The notes: generated by a model not told the origin, from the sequence alone. A DNA stretch of 64,000 nucleotides from Symbiodinium natans (GCA_905221605.1 CAJNDS010002170.1:186001-250000), one strand, 5' to 3'. Numbered from the stretch's first letter, positions 43,262 to 54,097 are shown. Program-made: numbers and translations.

Positions 43262-43671
43262 ATGCGCAGCTTGCCAATGCTCGCCAGGCCGCTGGACCAG
43301 GCCAAGGCGGTTCGGGACGCCTTCGGCAGGTGGGGCTCAGGTTTGAAAGCCCTTTTGTTACAGGGCATTAGGTCTGGGTTCTATTTTTAGTTCACCGGGG
43401 TTTAGCTTTGAGGGGCTTGGGGTTTCGTTTCTGAGGTTTGAAGCCTTATAGAGTATACCCTAAACCAGGTGATTGGGTTTAGGGTTTGGCATTTCGGGTT
43501 TTGAACCTCTTCAAGTCGGCCGGCTTGCTGGAGGGCTTTCGATTCAACCCCTAAGCCCTAGACCCTAAACCCGTGTCCGCTTCGAAGTGCCAGGCTGCTC
43601 TGTGGCCGTACTTTCGTTGGCTCATCGAATCCTGGCGTGACCTCATGCCGCACACATGCGTAATGCGAAGC
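43262..43671 (+). CDS. Two candidate exons, unidentified protein
   Basis: 43262-43340: MRSLPMLARPLDQAKAV then RDAFGRWGS, ending at a GTTTGA donor. 43594-43671, after GTGCCAG: AALWPYFRWLIESWRDLMP then HTCVMRS. The second is Trp-rich and amphipathic. Telomere-like units lie between them (43450-43570). No family recognised. Confidence 0.4.
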
Positions 43672-44739
43672 CTCAACACTAGGACCCTAAGACTTCGATT
43701 TTTTCTTTACTCCAAAGTTTAAAGAGCCCTACAAATCCGAAAGACTACAAGAGCTGACAACGCTCACCAGACAGCTTGACAACCTCAGGAAAAGATCAAC
43801 GCCAAGCTGGCGCAATCTGGGACCATCCGGGACCACTCCCGCCGCAGCCCTACCCTAAAGGGGACCTCGTTGTTGTTGCCATGTTTGTTGGTGCGCTGGT
43901 CTGGCGCTTGGACTTTCGGATGCAGGGCCAGACAAGTCCTGCCAGAATTGCGAGGGCTCATGTCGCTGTAGCGGGCCGTACTTGTCTCAATTATTGGGGT
44001 TTCGGCTTTGGGGTTTTGGGGGTTATAGGGTTTAGAAGCCTGAGCCGTGTTGACTTGCTCAGTTACGCTCCGTCCGCATGGGGGATTGTGCCCCAGTCCA
44101 GCCAGGTGTAGCTGCTAAAATGAGGTTTGGCAAACGCAAACTTAGGAATGCATAGACATGGAGTGCGGGCTCGGAGTTTAGACCTTCTTTCAGGATTAGA
44201 GCCCCGGATCCTCTTCTCTCTCGAAAAAAATTTGCACTGTGGTTTACAAGGAAGCCCCCTCGTCTGCCTCAAGGCGCCTGCCATGGTTCCTAATTTCCTC
44301 TCGCGCAGCGACCCAGTTACCAGTAGGTAAAGTTCTAATTCCCAGTCCAACTTTTCAGACTTGCATGGCGTCAGCCAGTTTTAACGCCATACCGCGGAAT
44401 CGCTAGCTGTGCCCGCGTCCAAGGCGAACAAGCTCTGCCAAGGCAGTACAGGGTTCAGACGGTTTCACAGTGGGCCGCATGGGCTGTCATGTCTGCTGGA
44501 GTTCACTTGTAGTCGGGCCGGGGGACGCTCGTTGACTCGTTTTTGGTAGAGGGTCGTGCGTGAGGGGCTCTTCTACTTTCCTAGGCTTCGGTAGATGCAC
44601 ACCGCAGCATGCATTTCAGCGGGTTAGGCAGCACTGTGAAGAGGCGACCATGGCAGACCATTTAGTCTTTCTGTTCGATCTGGGAAACACTGGGGCCCGT
44701 CCCGGTTTGCAAGCCGGCGCCTCCAGCGAATCACGCTAG

Positions 44740-44952
44740 GTGGAATGGCAGGTGGAGATCTCGCAGGCCGCGTTGCTGGCGCGGCCTTTCCTGATTGCTC
44801 TTCCAGCTCCCATCACGATGAGCATCTTCATGCTGCCCTTGGCCTACTTCTTTGGCCTCCGGCCCCACCTGGTCTTTGCATTTGGGTGTTGCTGGGCTGG
44901 CCGTCAGCCTGGCAGCTCGAAGTTTTGTTGGCTCACTCCCCTTTGCCGTTGA
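44740..44952 (+). CDS. Small ORF with hydrophobic segment
   Basis: Frame contains FLIALPAPITMSIFMLPLAY and FFGLRPHLVFAFGCCW, one or two membrane segments, then a stop. A second frame (44745-44981) overlaps but is low in hydrophobic runs. It may be an exon or decayed membrane-protein piece; no family recognised. Confidence 0.3.
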   Translation: MEWQVEISQAALLARPFLIALPAPITMSIFMLPLAYFFGLRPHLVFAFGCCWAGRQPGSSKFCWLTPLCR

Positions 44953-44990
44953 GGCGGAAGAGTCATGATGCGAAGAACTAGCTGACTGGT

Positions 44991-45314
44991 GTGGTAGAGG
45001 AAGCTGGCCCCATCAACACTCACATCAACAGCCGGCAGGGTGTACTTACACATGTGCCTAGCCAGACTTTTTTGGACGATGTTGTTATCAACAAATACAT
45101 CAAAGATTTCCGATCCATTGAAGAGCCCATCTTTGTCGTACAATCTGCGGCCTGCAGCCTGCCAGATCTTGTGGCCAACCTCCAGTCGCTGCTGGATTCC
45201 CATATGCAAGAGGAGGATGTTAACCGCCTAATCGCGTTGCGAGGTGGCTGTGTCAAGCTGTTCCGACATCTGGCCATGTTTGACAGCTCCGGCGACTTGG
45301 AGCCAAGCTGTTGA
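44991..45314 (+). CDS. Unidentified ORF/exon
   Basis: 107 codons: TFLDDVVINKYIKDFRSIEE, PIFVVQSAACSLPDLVANL, HMQEEDVNRLIALRGGCVKL, HLAMFDSSGD. It has good soluble-protein composition, and follows the hydrophobic ORF by about 40 bases. No domain recognised. A minus frame covers the same stretch but is Ser/Arg-rich and less natural. Confidence 0.35.
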   Translation: MVEEAGPINTHINSRQGVLTHVPSQTFLDDVVINKYIKDFRSIEEPIFVVQSAACSLPDLVANLQSLLDSHMQEEDVNRLIALRGGCVKLFRHLAMFDSSGDLEPSC

Positions 45315-45339
45315 TCTGTGCCTTTGCGCATGCCGCCTT

Positions 45340-45735
45340 GTCCCGACGGGAGTTCAGTTCAATGCACTGAAGAGCCAGGTGATCTCCAAACACAGCGTTG
45401 AGATTGGCCATCTGTCCGGAGCTTTTAAAACGCATAAAATGTAGATTGTAGTGAGAAAAGTAAACCAGGAATAGACAAAATCCTTGAAAAAGCGTGCGAA
45501 TGAAGATGTGAATGTTAAAGCGTATGAACGGTAAGACAGCGCCAAAGCCAATTAAAATAACTACAACTATTGCATGACCTTTCTAGCGGCCAAGAAGATT
45601 TATATTTTAGTAACTGAGCGAAAGGAATGAGTGCCAGGGTGAAATTAGATAATTACTAAAGGTAAAGGCGCAGGCGTGAATGCGACTTTTACTGGCTTGT
45701 TTCATCGCCCATTCACTCATTCACTCACTTCTGGA
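45340..45735. other. AT-richer stretch without gene
   Basis: 45430-45680 is noticeably A-rich (for example GTGAGAAAAGTAAACCAGG) compared with its neighbours. Nothing recognised in it. Confidence 0.45.
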
Positions 45736-45739
45736 AGAG

Positions 45740-47378
45740 GGTACTGCAGAGTCTGAGAAGCACCCTGGACCGGGAGGTGCAGAGGCTCTTGGCCACCATC
45801 AAGATGGCGGCACGCTTCCCAAGTTTCCGTTCTTCAGTTCCTTCCCTGTTGTGTGTTTGCAGCGGGCAAGGCATCGTCGGAAGCCATTCGGGGGCAAGCA
45901 GCTTAGACGATCTTGGTAGACGGCCCTGCTGGCCTCTTGAGTTGATTTGGTGCTGCAGAGGTTCGAAGTCACACTGGCAGATGCCGAGACCAATCTTGGC
46001 CGCTGGCTGAAATGCCAGTCGCATCCGTGTTGATGTCGTGACCGCTTGTCTCTCAGGCTGTGGCTTCGCTGGGCTTCCGCCTGAGCCCGTCATCGTGGCG
46101 TGCTTACAGCAGCTCTCAGCCGGACAAACAACTTCAGTGCATGTTGGCTCTCGGATGGACTCGGGATGGCTGGGGGTCAGACGTGTCTTCAGCAAAGGTG
46201 GCGAAGGTATCCGAGGGCAGTTTTGCAGCCACGCAGCATCCCCAAAAGTGGAGAAGCAGCCAGCAACAATGAGCTTGAGCGTACCCTGGCTGTGTTCCGA
46301 ATCCGTTTTTCTGAGCTCAGGCACAAGATTTAGACGGGGCACTTGCTGTTGGCGCTGAATGGGGTAGAGATCAAAGATCTGAATCCTGAGACATTCAAGT
46401 CCGGTGCCTACAAAGGTCACTGCGGTCGCTCCACCACCCGATGCTGTTGTAAACATGGCCTTTCGCTCTGAGGCAAAGCATGAAAGCTCGACCGGTCAGC
46501 ACTGCTCCCAGCACATGGCACTTGGGTGAGGGAAGTGCGTCGCAGATTGCATCCGGCGTTTTCGCCGACCGTGAGGCCTCCGCCTTCAGATCCCTCAGGC
46601 AGAGGCCTGTGCAGATGCTGGCTGGCATCACTCCAGCATGCTTCAGAAATATTTGCTCGCAAGGAGAAGGCCCAGGCCATCGACAAGGTTGAGACCCAGG
46701 AGAGCGCGGCCACAGCCATCCAAGCTCTGGCACGTGGAGCTCTCGTTGAGCATAGCTGGCGTGAGCGGCATACAACTTTGCAGATCAGCGTCCGTGGTCC
46801 GGAGTGAGGTGGGCGTGCTGCTCGAAAAGGCACTGGGCTGGAGGCAGGCTTCCCCAATTTCTGTTTTTCAGTTCCTTCCCTGTTGTCTGCTTTGCCGGGG
46901 CATGCTTGCGGGCAAGGCATCGGAAGCCACTGGGGGGCAAGCAGCTTAGACGATCTTGGTAGACGGCCCTGCTGGCCTCTTGAGTTGATTTGGTGCTGCA
47001 GAGGTTCGAAGTCACACTGGCAGATGCCGAGACCAATCTTGGCCGCTGGCTGAAATGCCAGTCGCATCCGTGTTGATGTCGTGACCGCTTGTCTCTCAGG
47101 CTGCGGCTTTGCTGGGCTTCCGCCTGAGCCCGTCATCGTGGCGCGCTTACAGCGGCCCTGAGCCTGACACTCTGAAAAGTTGCAACTTCAGTGCGTGTTT
47201 TCGCTCGGGTGGGCTCGGGATGGCTCGGGGTCAGAAGTGTCTTCAACAAAGGTGGCCATGGTACCCGAGGGCAGCTTTGCAGCCATGCAGCGTCCCCAAA
47301 AGCGGAGAAGCAGCCAACAACTTGAGCTTGAGCATACTCTAGCTGCTCTAGCTGTTGTTCGAATTAGATTTTCTGAGC

Positions 47379-47437
<59 letters not shown>
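45740..47437 (+). CDS. IQ-motif coiled-coil protein, exons in tandem duplicate
   Basis: Four exons with good borders. 45740-about 45820: VLQSLRSTLDREVQRLLATI. 45863-45915, after TTTGCAG, GTAGAC donor: RARHRRKPFGGKQLRRSW. 45961-46026, GTGTTG donor: FEVTLADAETNLGRWLKCQS. From 46057, after TCTCAG: AVASLGFRLSPSSWRAYSSS. The block from about 45814 is repeated from about 46849 (offset 1,035). The second copy keeps the last two exons (from 47002 and 47100) but the acceptor of the RARHR exon reads GCTTGCGGGC and is lost; that exon also has a clean 3-base deletion. Between the copies lies 46641-46807 with ATAIQALARGALVEHSW, an IQ-type calmodulin-binding motif (IQxxxRG). Minus frames of about 240 codons cover both copies and are a competing reading. 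Confidence 0.4.
45814..46316. repeat. Tandem duplication, unit 1
   Basis: Repeated at 46849-47380 with roughly 90% identity by eye, small gaps, and a stretch around 45897-46052 that is nearly identical. Confidence 0.88.
46849..47380. repeat. Tandem duplication, unit 2
   Basis: Second copy of 45814-46316; it ends at the (CAA)n microsatellite, immediately after TTTTCTGAGC. Confidence 0.88.
47378..47437 (+). repeat. (CAA)n microsatellite
   Basis: About 20 uninterrupted CAA units; poly-Gln, poly-Asn or poly-Thr according to frame. Confidence 0.98.
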
Positions 47438-47846
47438 GGTCCTCCTCCCTGGACTCGATTCAGAGCACCATGTCTGCGGTGCAGGACGGTCTTTTTGCCA
47501 GGCTATGAAACTACTGTTCGCAGTCTATGACCCCCCTTGGGCGCTATGAGCGGGCTGGCAAAGCTGCGGGACATTTCAGTCCGTCGGAATGCACAAATCG
47601 AGATGCAACAGTATTATTGTTAAGCCGCCACCTCCCCATCCAACCTCCTTTGCAAAGATGTAAAAAAAGTGGCCGCGGGTGGATTGGTGACCTTCCATGC
47701 CAAACCAATCCTGAACTCAGGGATCTTGCCCCAAGCTTTGGCCCATAAGATGTTTGCTTCAGGGGAATGCAAAAACTGGTTGGCTTTTTTCGCCAAACAT
47801 GCGGCTTCCCACACATAATGATATGGTACGACCATCCACATCACAC

Positions 47847-49017
47847 TCAAGTGCGGCGTTTCAAGTCGTATACGTGATGTATGCTCCCTCCATCCATGTA
47901 TTCTGTTGGCTCAAAATTGTCATGCAGCCTGCGTGCAAACACATGCTTCGCATACATGAAAGCACCATGGCTACAACTCAAACTATACAACCTTTTGATC
48001 TGTGCAAACGGCCAACTCGCAGGCACATGCCATGGATGTGAACTGGCTGTGCTGAGTGGCACTCCAAGAGAAGTTGGTTTGAAATGGGCTTTGAAGCCGA
48101 CTTTGCACTTCCAGTGGCAGTCTTCAGCTCTTTGTTTAGTGATAGCCAAGATCGAGGTCAAGCACAGTCAGATTTGCTGATAGCCTCCACCGTTAGTTTG
48201 AAACTGCCTGCTTTCTCACGCCACTTCTGCATGAAATCAACCAGTGCTGGCCATCTCGCAAGATCATAAACACATCATCCCAAAATATAGCATACATGAG
48301 GATGCCGACTTGAGTCTTGATATCAATGTTGTTGACAAACCATGTTTCAGACATCAAATAAAACGCGGCATCACTTACATCTCCTGCAAAGTTGAGCCTC
48401 ATGCCAGCGCCGACTAAAACACGTCACACTTTGTCTGGAGGTTGCTGAGACCTTACATATTGGTGGCAGAGGAGGAATCGAATAACATCCTAGCCAACTT
48501 TCTGAAACGCAGGGTCTAGCATCGAAGCGCCATGTTGGATCAACACATCCGGAGTCCCAGACATGAAGCAATCTTTGATATCAATCTTCACCAGCTTGAT
48601 GGGCACAATACTCTCAAAAGTCTTCAATCGCTGGACCAAATCATCCGTATTTTGCAGCAGATGCGGTAGCCCAGAAAATTGATCTCTCAAGCGGTACGTG
48701 AGCCACGCCCCTAAACCAGCAAACGGGTACAACCCTCCCGCATGTGTGTTACGAAACGATACATCACCCGTAGGTTCGTGGGATTTCACTGTGACATCCA
48801 GTTTCCTCTCCAGACCATCTTGGTTCCCACATCTGAGGGGTTTAGTGATGCACGAGACGATCGACGGGTCACCTTCAATTCTTGCTACTCTGTGCGGCAA
48901 TGACACACACTGTTCCGCCACTTCCTTCCACGGTGGCGGAGAATCAACTGAGAACTCTTCATACCATGACTTCTGCCAGATACTTTTGTGGGCACTGACA
49001 ACATACCATCTTGGCAC
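47847..49017 (-). pseudogene. Penelope-like (PLE) reverse transcriptase, decayed
   Basis: One minus phase from 49017 to 48193 carries SLPHRVARIEGDPSIVSCIT, DVSFRNTHAGGLYPFAGLGA, PIKLVKIDIKDCFMSGTPDV (palm motif A), then TAG at 48490-48492, DVIRFLLCHQYVRSQQPPDK, a TGA where Trp is expected, RVLVGAGMRLNFAGDVSDAA, and MYAIFWDDVFMILRDGQHW (motif C, DD). After a frameshift, 48161-47847 reads FKPTSLGVPLSTASSHPWHV, PFAQIKRLYSLSCSHG. The KPT...SSHP thumb pattern is characteristic of Penelope-like RTs. Two nonsense codons and one frameshift make it a pseudogene. No GIY-YIG endonuclease was seen. The first 270 bases belong to segmental duplication 1. Confidence 0.7.
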
Positions 49018-49071
49018 AAGGCAGTATCCACTAGGGTTTAGAGTTTAGGGTTTAGGGTGTGCTGGTTTGGC

Positions 49072-49780
49072 GGCAAGTTGTTGCAGAAAGCATGTGGGGT
49101 GCACGAGAAGTTGACAGCAGACGGTGCAGTCGTTGTGCTTGAGCCTAAGAATGCCGGAGCCCTAAACCCTAAACCCTAGCCCTATGAACCTAAGCTTTTC
49201 GCACCCTCAACCCTCAACCCTAAACCCTAAACCCTAAACTCTTCTTTGTTGTCTGCAGGATCAACTGAAGGTGCTCCAACAGGCCCCAGGGAATGCTTGA
49301 AATTCTCTCGAGGGTGTGAGGGTGGGAACTCTTGTGTCAAGTTTTCGGCTTACCATAGGGCTTATTCCTTACATGGCTGTTGCGGTTTTGGCTTCGCAGC
49401 TTTGGATCCTGTGGATTTTCGGCTCGGGGGTTTAGAATCCCAATCCGAAGTCTAAACCTAAGTCCTACATCCTTAGACCGAAACTGAAACCCTCGTTAGG
49501 GTTTAGGGTTTGGGGTTTAGGGTTTAGGGTTTAGAGTTTAGGGTTGGACCCGAGCCCGAAAGAAGGGTGAAAGGTGCCAGGTGCCCTTTTTGGGTTATGG
49601 GTTCCCTTATAGTAATGAGTACCAAAAAGGGTTTAGGGTTTAGGGTTTAGGGTACCCTTCTTGTAATATGGTTACTGGGCTACCAAGAAGGTGGTACAGC
49701 AAGGGGGTCCCTGTAGGGTTTATGTAGGCTGAGCCGATATCAGGCCGAGATGCAGCGTGCGGCAGAGGCACGCTTGTCTG
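49072..49780 (+). CDS. Candidate exons of coiled-coil protein, copy B
   Basis: Copies of the islands in 28709-29437: 49072-49161 (GKLLQKACGVHEKLT...), 49259-49300 (DQLKVLQQAPGNA, stop) and 49728-49780 (LSRYQAEMQRAAEARLSG). Frames are unchanged. The hairpin-plus-acceptor unit before the last one is the full-length version. Confidence 0.4.
49651..49727. repeat. Hairpin plus acceptor unit, copy 3 of 3
   Basis: Same as 30238-30314: GGTACCCTTCTTG stem, CAGCAAGGGGGTCCCTG, TAGGGTTTATGTAG, then the exon GCTGAGCCG. Confidence 0.85.
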
Positions 49781-49976
49781 GCTGTTGGCGGGCCCCAACC
49801 CCAAACCCAAAACCCTAAACCCCGTATACTCTTAACCCAAAAACCCTAAACCCATGAGTCGATCCTAAACCCTAATTAAACCCCAAACCCCAAACCCTAA
49901 ACCCATGAGTTTATGAAAGCCCTTAAAGCCCTAAACGCTTACATACACTTACACCCTGCCTCTAAAGCCCTGTGCT

Positions 49977-50075
49977 CAGATATGGGGAGGCTGCGAGAGC
50001 CGGACTTTCATGCTGAGTTCCAGTGCACGCATGGGCTGCGCTGTAGAACTTGTGAGACTTGTGAGGGTTTAAAGA
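49977..50075 (+). CDS. Candidate exon, Cys-rich end
   Basis: After TGCTCAG the frame reads MGRLREPDFHAEFQCTHGL then RCRTCETCEGL. It sits between CCCTAAA-type stretches. Unidentified. Confidence 0.25.
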
Positions 50076-50647
50076 TTGGGGTCTCATTAGGTTTTAGACC
50101 CTAAACCCAAAACGTTTAGGGTGAGACTTGTGTCAGGGATCTTTGGGTGAAGAGGAGAGGGAGCGCAACAAAGTTTGTTCAGGTCTGGGTGTAAGGCAGG
50201 CTTTAGGCTTCAAGTTGCAGGGGTGTTGGGTTTGGGGGTTTAGGGCCCCTAAACCCTAAACCCTAAACCCTAAACCTTGAAGGGATTCGAGTTGACGTAC
50301 GGCTTTCTCACTATGTTGGGGCGGAAGCCGAGGTCTACCAGCTAAGGACAAACCGTAAACAGGCCCCAAAAAGATAGTGTTTAGGGTTTAGGGTTTAGGG
50401 TGAGCCCAGAACTTGGGTCGACCCCCCTCCACACGAGTTTTTTCAAGCCGCCTTCTTGCTTCGCTCCCGCATCCGAAACTTGCGGACCCTAAGCCCAATT
50501 TAAGGGGTTTAGGCTTTAGGGTTTGGAGTTTGGGGTTTAGGCTTTAGGTTTTAGGGTTTAGGGTTTAGGCTTTAGGTTTTAGGGTTTAGGGTTTAGGGTT
50601 TATAAAAGCCCCTTGATACCCCATATGCCCTTAAGCGCGTTTGCCAG

Positions 50648-50720
50648 GTGACTTCGCTTCGCACGCTACTAGCCACGTTGCAGCGCGAGTCGGGCTGGCC
50701 CAGTGAGAGACTTGTTGGAC
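50648..50720 (+). CDS. Candidate exon related to 29532
   Basis: After GTTTGCCAG the frame reads VTSLRTLLATLQRESGW then PSERL. It resembles VTELRTQLATLAARVQ at 29532 and has the same preceding GTTTG(G/C)CAG, so the two are probably paralogous coiled-coil exons, each downstream of one copy of segmental duplication 1. Confidence 0.4.
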
Positions 50721-50729
50721 CCTAAACCC

Positions 50730-52430
50730 TAAACCCCAAACCCTAAAGGCCCTTGCGGGCCTTGGGGTCCTGAAACCCCAAACCTTGAACACTGCCTGGG
50801 GTTTAGGGTTTAGGGTTTAGGGCTGAGAGGCCATGGTCTCAGGATTCCGACTTGCTGGCTTCGTGGCTTTTGGGTTTAGGGTTTAGGGGTTTAGGGGCTT
50901 AGGGCCTTGGTCTAGGGGTTTAGAGTTGGAGGTTTTAAGGCTTTGGGCTGTTTTTGGAGCTTAGGGTTTTTGAAGGTTGTAGTTTCTTATTTTTATTTTT
51001 TTTTTTGTTTAAATTCGCGGTTTGGGGTTTAGGGTGTTTAAGGATGGACTTTTGGGGCTTTTAATTTCTGGGCGCCTCTTTCCAGAAGCCTCCCCTCGAT
51101 CTTTGCCATTCCCCTGTGTGTTTTGTCGGAGGCCGAATGCCCTGAAAACCGGTTTAACCTACACTCCAGTTTCTACGGGACCATGAGGTCCTTGACGCGC
51201 ATCAGGAGGCCTGGAGGCAAAATGTGACAAATTGAATGTGAGCCAAGAAGTGCCTGGCGCAACCTTTTCCAACCATCTCAGTGACCGGTACGAGCACCAC
51301 TCTACATCCAACTACAAACACCATGTGGGCGTTTGCGACAAGTCAAAGGGCGCACGCGTCGTGGAGACAGCTAGCCCGGGTGATAAACATTGGCTTGAAC
51401 GTGCGCAGTCATTCAAGATCGTTGAGTGCTGAGGGCACGTAGCAGCATGATAGTCTGATGAGCTCTGGGTACTTGCCCGAGCGGACAGGCCACTCAGTCG
51501 ACTTGCTTGCAGAGTCTGAGCTCTTCATTTCAATTCACCTTGTCTGGGTTCTTGGTCCTAGGTCGTGTTTGCAGAGCTGTTGTGTGATGAGAGCCGACAA
51601 CCACGACAAGGCCGTCGGAGAAAAGACAGACAAGCCGGCAGCTTTACATTGCCTAAGAATGAGGCCGCTGTTCGCACTCTGATGGCTCCGAGAAACCTTC
51701 GAAAAACCCTAAACCCTAAACCTTATACCTTCTAAACCCTAACCCCTATAAACCCTTGAAGCCCCAGAAGCCTTCCACCCGTTTTTGTTGCCACCTTCTT
51801 TCAGGGTGTTGTGGCTTAAAGCTGAGAGTGTCCAGGCCTGAATCCTAAACCCTGCCCCACCTCCGCTGCCCCAAACCCTAAACCCTAGCATCGCCTAGAC
51901 CCCTAAATCCCCAAACCCTGAACTTCACCCTAAATCCTAAAAACCCTAGACCCTAAACCCTGCCCTAAGCCCTAAGCCCTAAGCCCTACCCTAGGCCCTA
52001 CCCCCTTCCGCCCTCAAGGACCAAGAGCTTCAGGGAGCGGGAGGCCTGATTAGGGTTTAGGGTTTAGGGTTTAGGGTTTAGGGTTTAGGGTTTAGGGTTT
52101 AGGGTTGAATCCAGACCTCGGGCAGCCTTTTTGGGGGGCCTGATCTCAATAGCAAGAAGATGAGCAATAGCAAGACTAGTGCTAAGAACAGTATCAAAAA
52201 ATGACAATAGTAATAACACTTAGAGTTTAGGGTTTAGGGTTTAGGGTTTGGGAGCAAGAGTTTTTAAGAAGTCACAGCAGAAATCAGAGTTGTGATGGTG
52301 GCGATGATGACGATGATGACGATGAGTGCTGCTGCCTGCTGCTGCGATGTGCGTGCTCGTTGGGTGCCAACTCACAGAAGGGTTCAGGGTTTAGGGTTTA
52401 GGGTTTAGGGTTTAGGGTTCAAGCCGGTAC
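50730..52430. other. Telomere-like-rich stretch; no firm gene
   Basis: TTTAGGG and CCCTAAA runs at 50720-50745, 50800-50825, 50875-50900, 51700-51740, 51880-52000, an array of eight units at 52050-52106, and units at 52222-52250 and 52385-52418. Plus frame 51232-51432 and 51458-51682 are open but unsupported. GATGAC words at 52300-52325. Confidence 0.55.
52050..52106 (+). repeat. Telomere-like array (TTTAGGG)8
   Basis: Eight uninterrupted units. Confidence 0.96.
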
Positions 52431-52440
52431 TCATAAAGGC

Positions 52441-52701
52441 TTGACGCCTTATGGGCATGGCAGACATGCTTCTGATGAGCAGCTTCAGGAGAGTTTTGGT
52501 GAGATGTGTGATTCAGGTAGCCAGGTAATCCTTGGCTCAGAGATTCAATGTTTCTTTGATACCGTACCAGCCGGCCGTAGATGGACGGGACTTCATGAGC
52601 ACACGCCCTTCTACTGCATGGCTGGGGTGACCGCGTGGTTTTTGGTAGGCTTTATCTCAATACGACACATCACTTGCCCCTCTGAACCTGACTCCCTCTA
52701 G
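52441..52701 (+). CDS. Unidentified ORF/exon
   Basis: Frame includes HASDEQLQESFGEMCDSGSQ, ILGSEIQCFFDTVPAGRR, and the hydrophobic GVTAWFLVGFISI. It begins immediately after a telomere-like array. No family recognised. Confidence 0.3.
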   Translation: MTPYGHGRHASDEQLQESFGEMCDSGSQVILGSEIQCFFDTVPAGRRWTGLHEHTPFYCMAGVTAWFLVGFISIRHITCPSEPDSL

Positions 52702-52775
52702 CCTTCGGTTTAGGGTTTATAGGGCTTAGGGAATCCTGACTGCTCGACCCCCAAAACTCAGCGGAGCCCTCGCAG

Positions 52776-52840
52776 GCCGTCCTGCTAACATCGTTGGAGT
52801 CGCTGGCCGCACGCGTGCAGGCAGCTGATCTTGTCTGGGA
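52776..52840 (+). CDS. Candidate coiled-coil exon sharing 21 bases with 29532 exon
   Basis: After CTCGCAG the frame reads AVLLTSLESLAARVQAADL. GCCGCACGCGTGCAGGCAGC is identical to part of the exon at 29532 and encodes AARVQAA in both. Confidence 0.35.
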
Positions 52841-52989
52841 GTTCAGGGTTTAGTCTTTTAGGAATACATGCGCCTCAGGTCTCGGGTATTGAGACTGTTT
52901 GGCTTGATGGTCGTTCTCGTGTCTGTGCATAGGGTTCCGAAGCATCCGTTCGTGCAACCTGACAGCTGCACCAAGGCGCACAGACTTAC

Positions 52990-53046
52990 TTAGGGTTTAG
53001 GGTTTAGGGTTTAGGGTTTAGGGTTTAGGGTTTAGGGTTTAGGGTT
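52990..53046 (+). repeat. Telomere-like array (TTTAGGG)8
   Basis: Eight uninterrupted units. Confidence 0.96.
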
Positions 53047-53186
53047 GCTGCTGGATCGTAGTGGACGAAATTTTCGGGGTTGGGCTCGAATTTATTGAAA
53101 TCGCTCTGTTGCACGCGTGACGTAGATTGGACATCAGGAAGCTAGACCAACAACGCAATTCTGGCGCGATATCAAAATCACATACA

Positions 53187-53458
53187 TGGGCAGCCTCCGA
53201 GCATCTCAATCGAGCTTGTAAGCGTCAAGTGTTCTGGACAGGCTGTGGAAATGCAGAATGGTTCACACCCTAGTGGCCTGAGCCTCACCCAGGGACCAGA
53301 AAAAGCTGTTGCTGTTGGGGCTTGCTGTTCAGGCATGAGCGGAATGGCTGGTGGCATGGGCATTGGCCAGATTGGGCAGCCCATCAAGGGCCGCTCTGTG
53401 GAACTCAGTCACGCAATGTCAGACAGAGTATACTTGATGCCCGTTCGACCAAGGCCAA
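53187..53458 (+). repeat. 272-bp duplication, copy 1, Gly/Met-rich coding frame
   Basis: Repeated at 53608-53879, offset 421, with almost no difference (CTGTGGAAA versus CTGGGGAAA). In plus reading it contains GMSGMAGGMGIGQIGQPIKG and SDRVYLMPVRPRP. The spacer 53459-53530 encodes another Gly/Met/Gln repeat (MGQMQMGQMGQMQPRNARG) in a different phase. A low-complexity protein exon is likely; no family recognised. Confidence 0.8.
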
Positions 53459-53607
53459 ATGGGCCAGATGGGCAGGGGCCAGCCCATGGGCCAGATGCAG
53501 ATGGGCCAGATGGGGCAGATGCAGCCGCGCAATGCCCGGGGCTTAGGGTTTGGGGGGCTTTGGAAGTTAGAGGTTTGGTGGCATAAGGTTGGGGATTTGG
53601 GAGTTTG

Positions 53608-53879
53608 TGGGCAGCCTCCGAGCATCTCAATCGAGCTTGTAAGCGTCAAGTGTTCTGGACAGGCTGGGGAAATGCAGAATGGTTCACACCCTAGTGGCCT
53701 GAGCCTCACCCAGGGACCAGAAAAAGCTGTTGCTGTTGGGGCTTGCTGTTCAGGCATGAGCGGAATGGCTGGTGGCATGGGCATTGGCCAGATTGGGCAG
53801 CCCATCAAGGGCCGCTCTGTGGAACTCAGTCACGCAATGTCAGACAGAGTATACTTGATGCCCGTTCGACCAAGGCCAA
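53608..53879 (+). repeat. 272-bp duplication, copy 2
   Basis: Second copy of 53187-53458. The high identity implies a recent tandem event or gene conversion. Confidence 0.85.
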
Positions 53880-54074
53880 CCACAAATGGGGCGAGGCACC
53901 GGTGGAATGAAGGCGGCCCTTGTGCATGCCGCGCTTGGTGGGGAGTTTGGAGTTTGGGGTTGGAGGTTTAGGGTTTGGGGCTCAGGATTCGGGGATGAGA
54001 GGAAGGACACACCCCGCCAAAAAAAGGGCCAAGACCAAAAAAACGGGGTCGTACCCTACACCCTAAGCCCAGTA

Positions 54075-54097
54075 GGGGGGGGGGGGGGGGGGGGGGG
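54075..54097 (+). repeat. Poly-G tract of 23
   Basis: Preceded by CCCTAAGCCCAGTA and followed by CCCTAAA units. Confidence 0.97.

Larger units (their letters stand above)
48747..49865. repeat. Segmental duplication 1, copy B
   Basis: Partner of 28386-29522. Here the Penelope-like reading frame continues uninterrupted through the left edge (RN then THAGG), so copy B has the ancestral arrangement and copy A the rearranged one. The right edge is GAGTCGATCC, followed by CCCTAAA-type sequence instead of the exon found at 29532. Confidence 0.95.

Noticed and set aside
45725-47136. Minus-strand frames of 243 and 239 residues
   Set aside because: Open through the tandem duplication, but the plus strand has four exon-like pieces with AG acceptors and GT donors and an IQ motif. 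Kept as an alternative, not as a gene.
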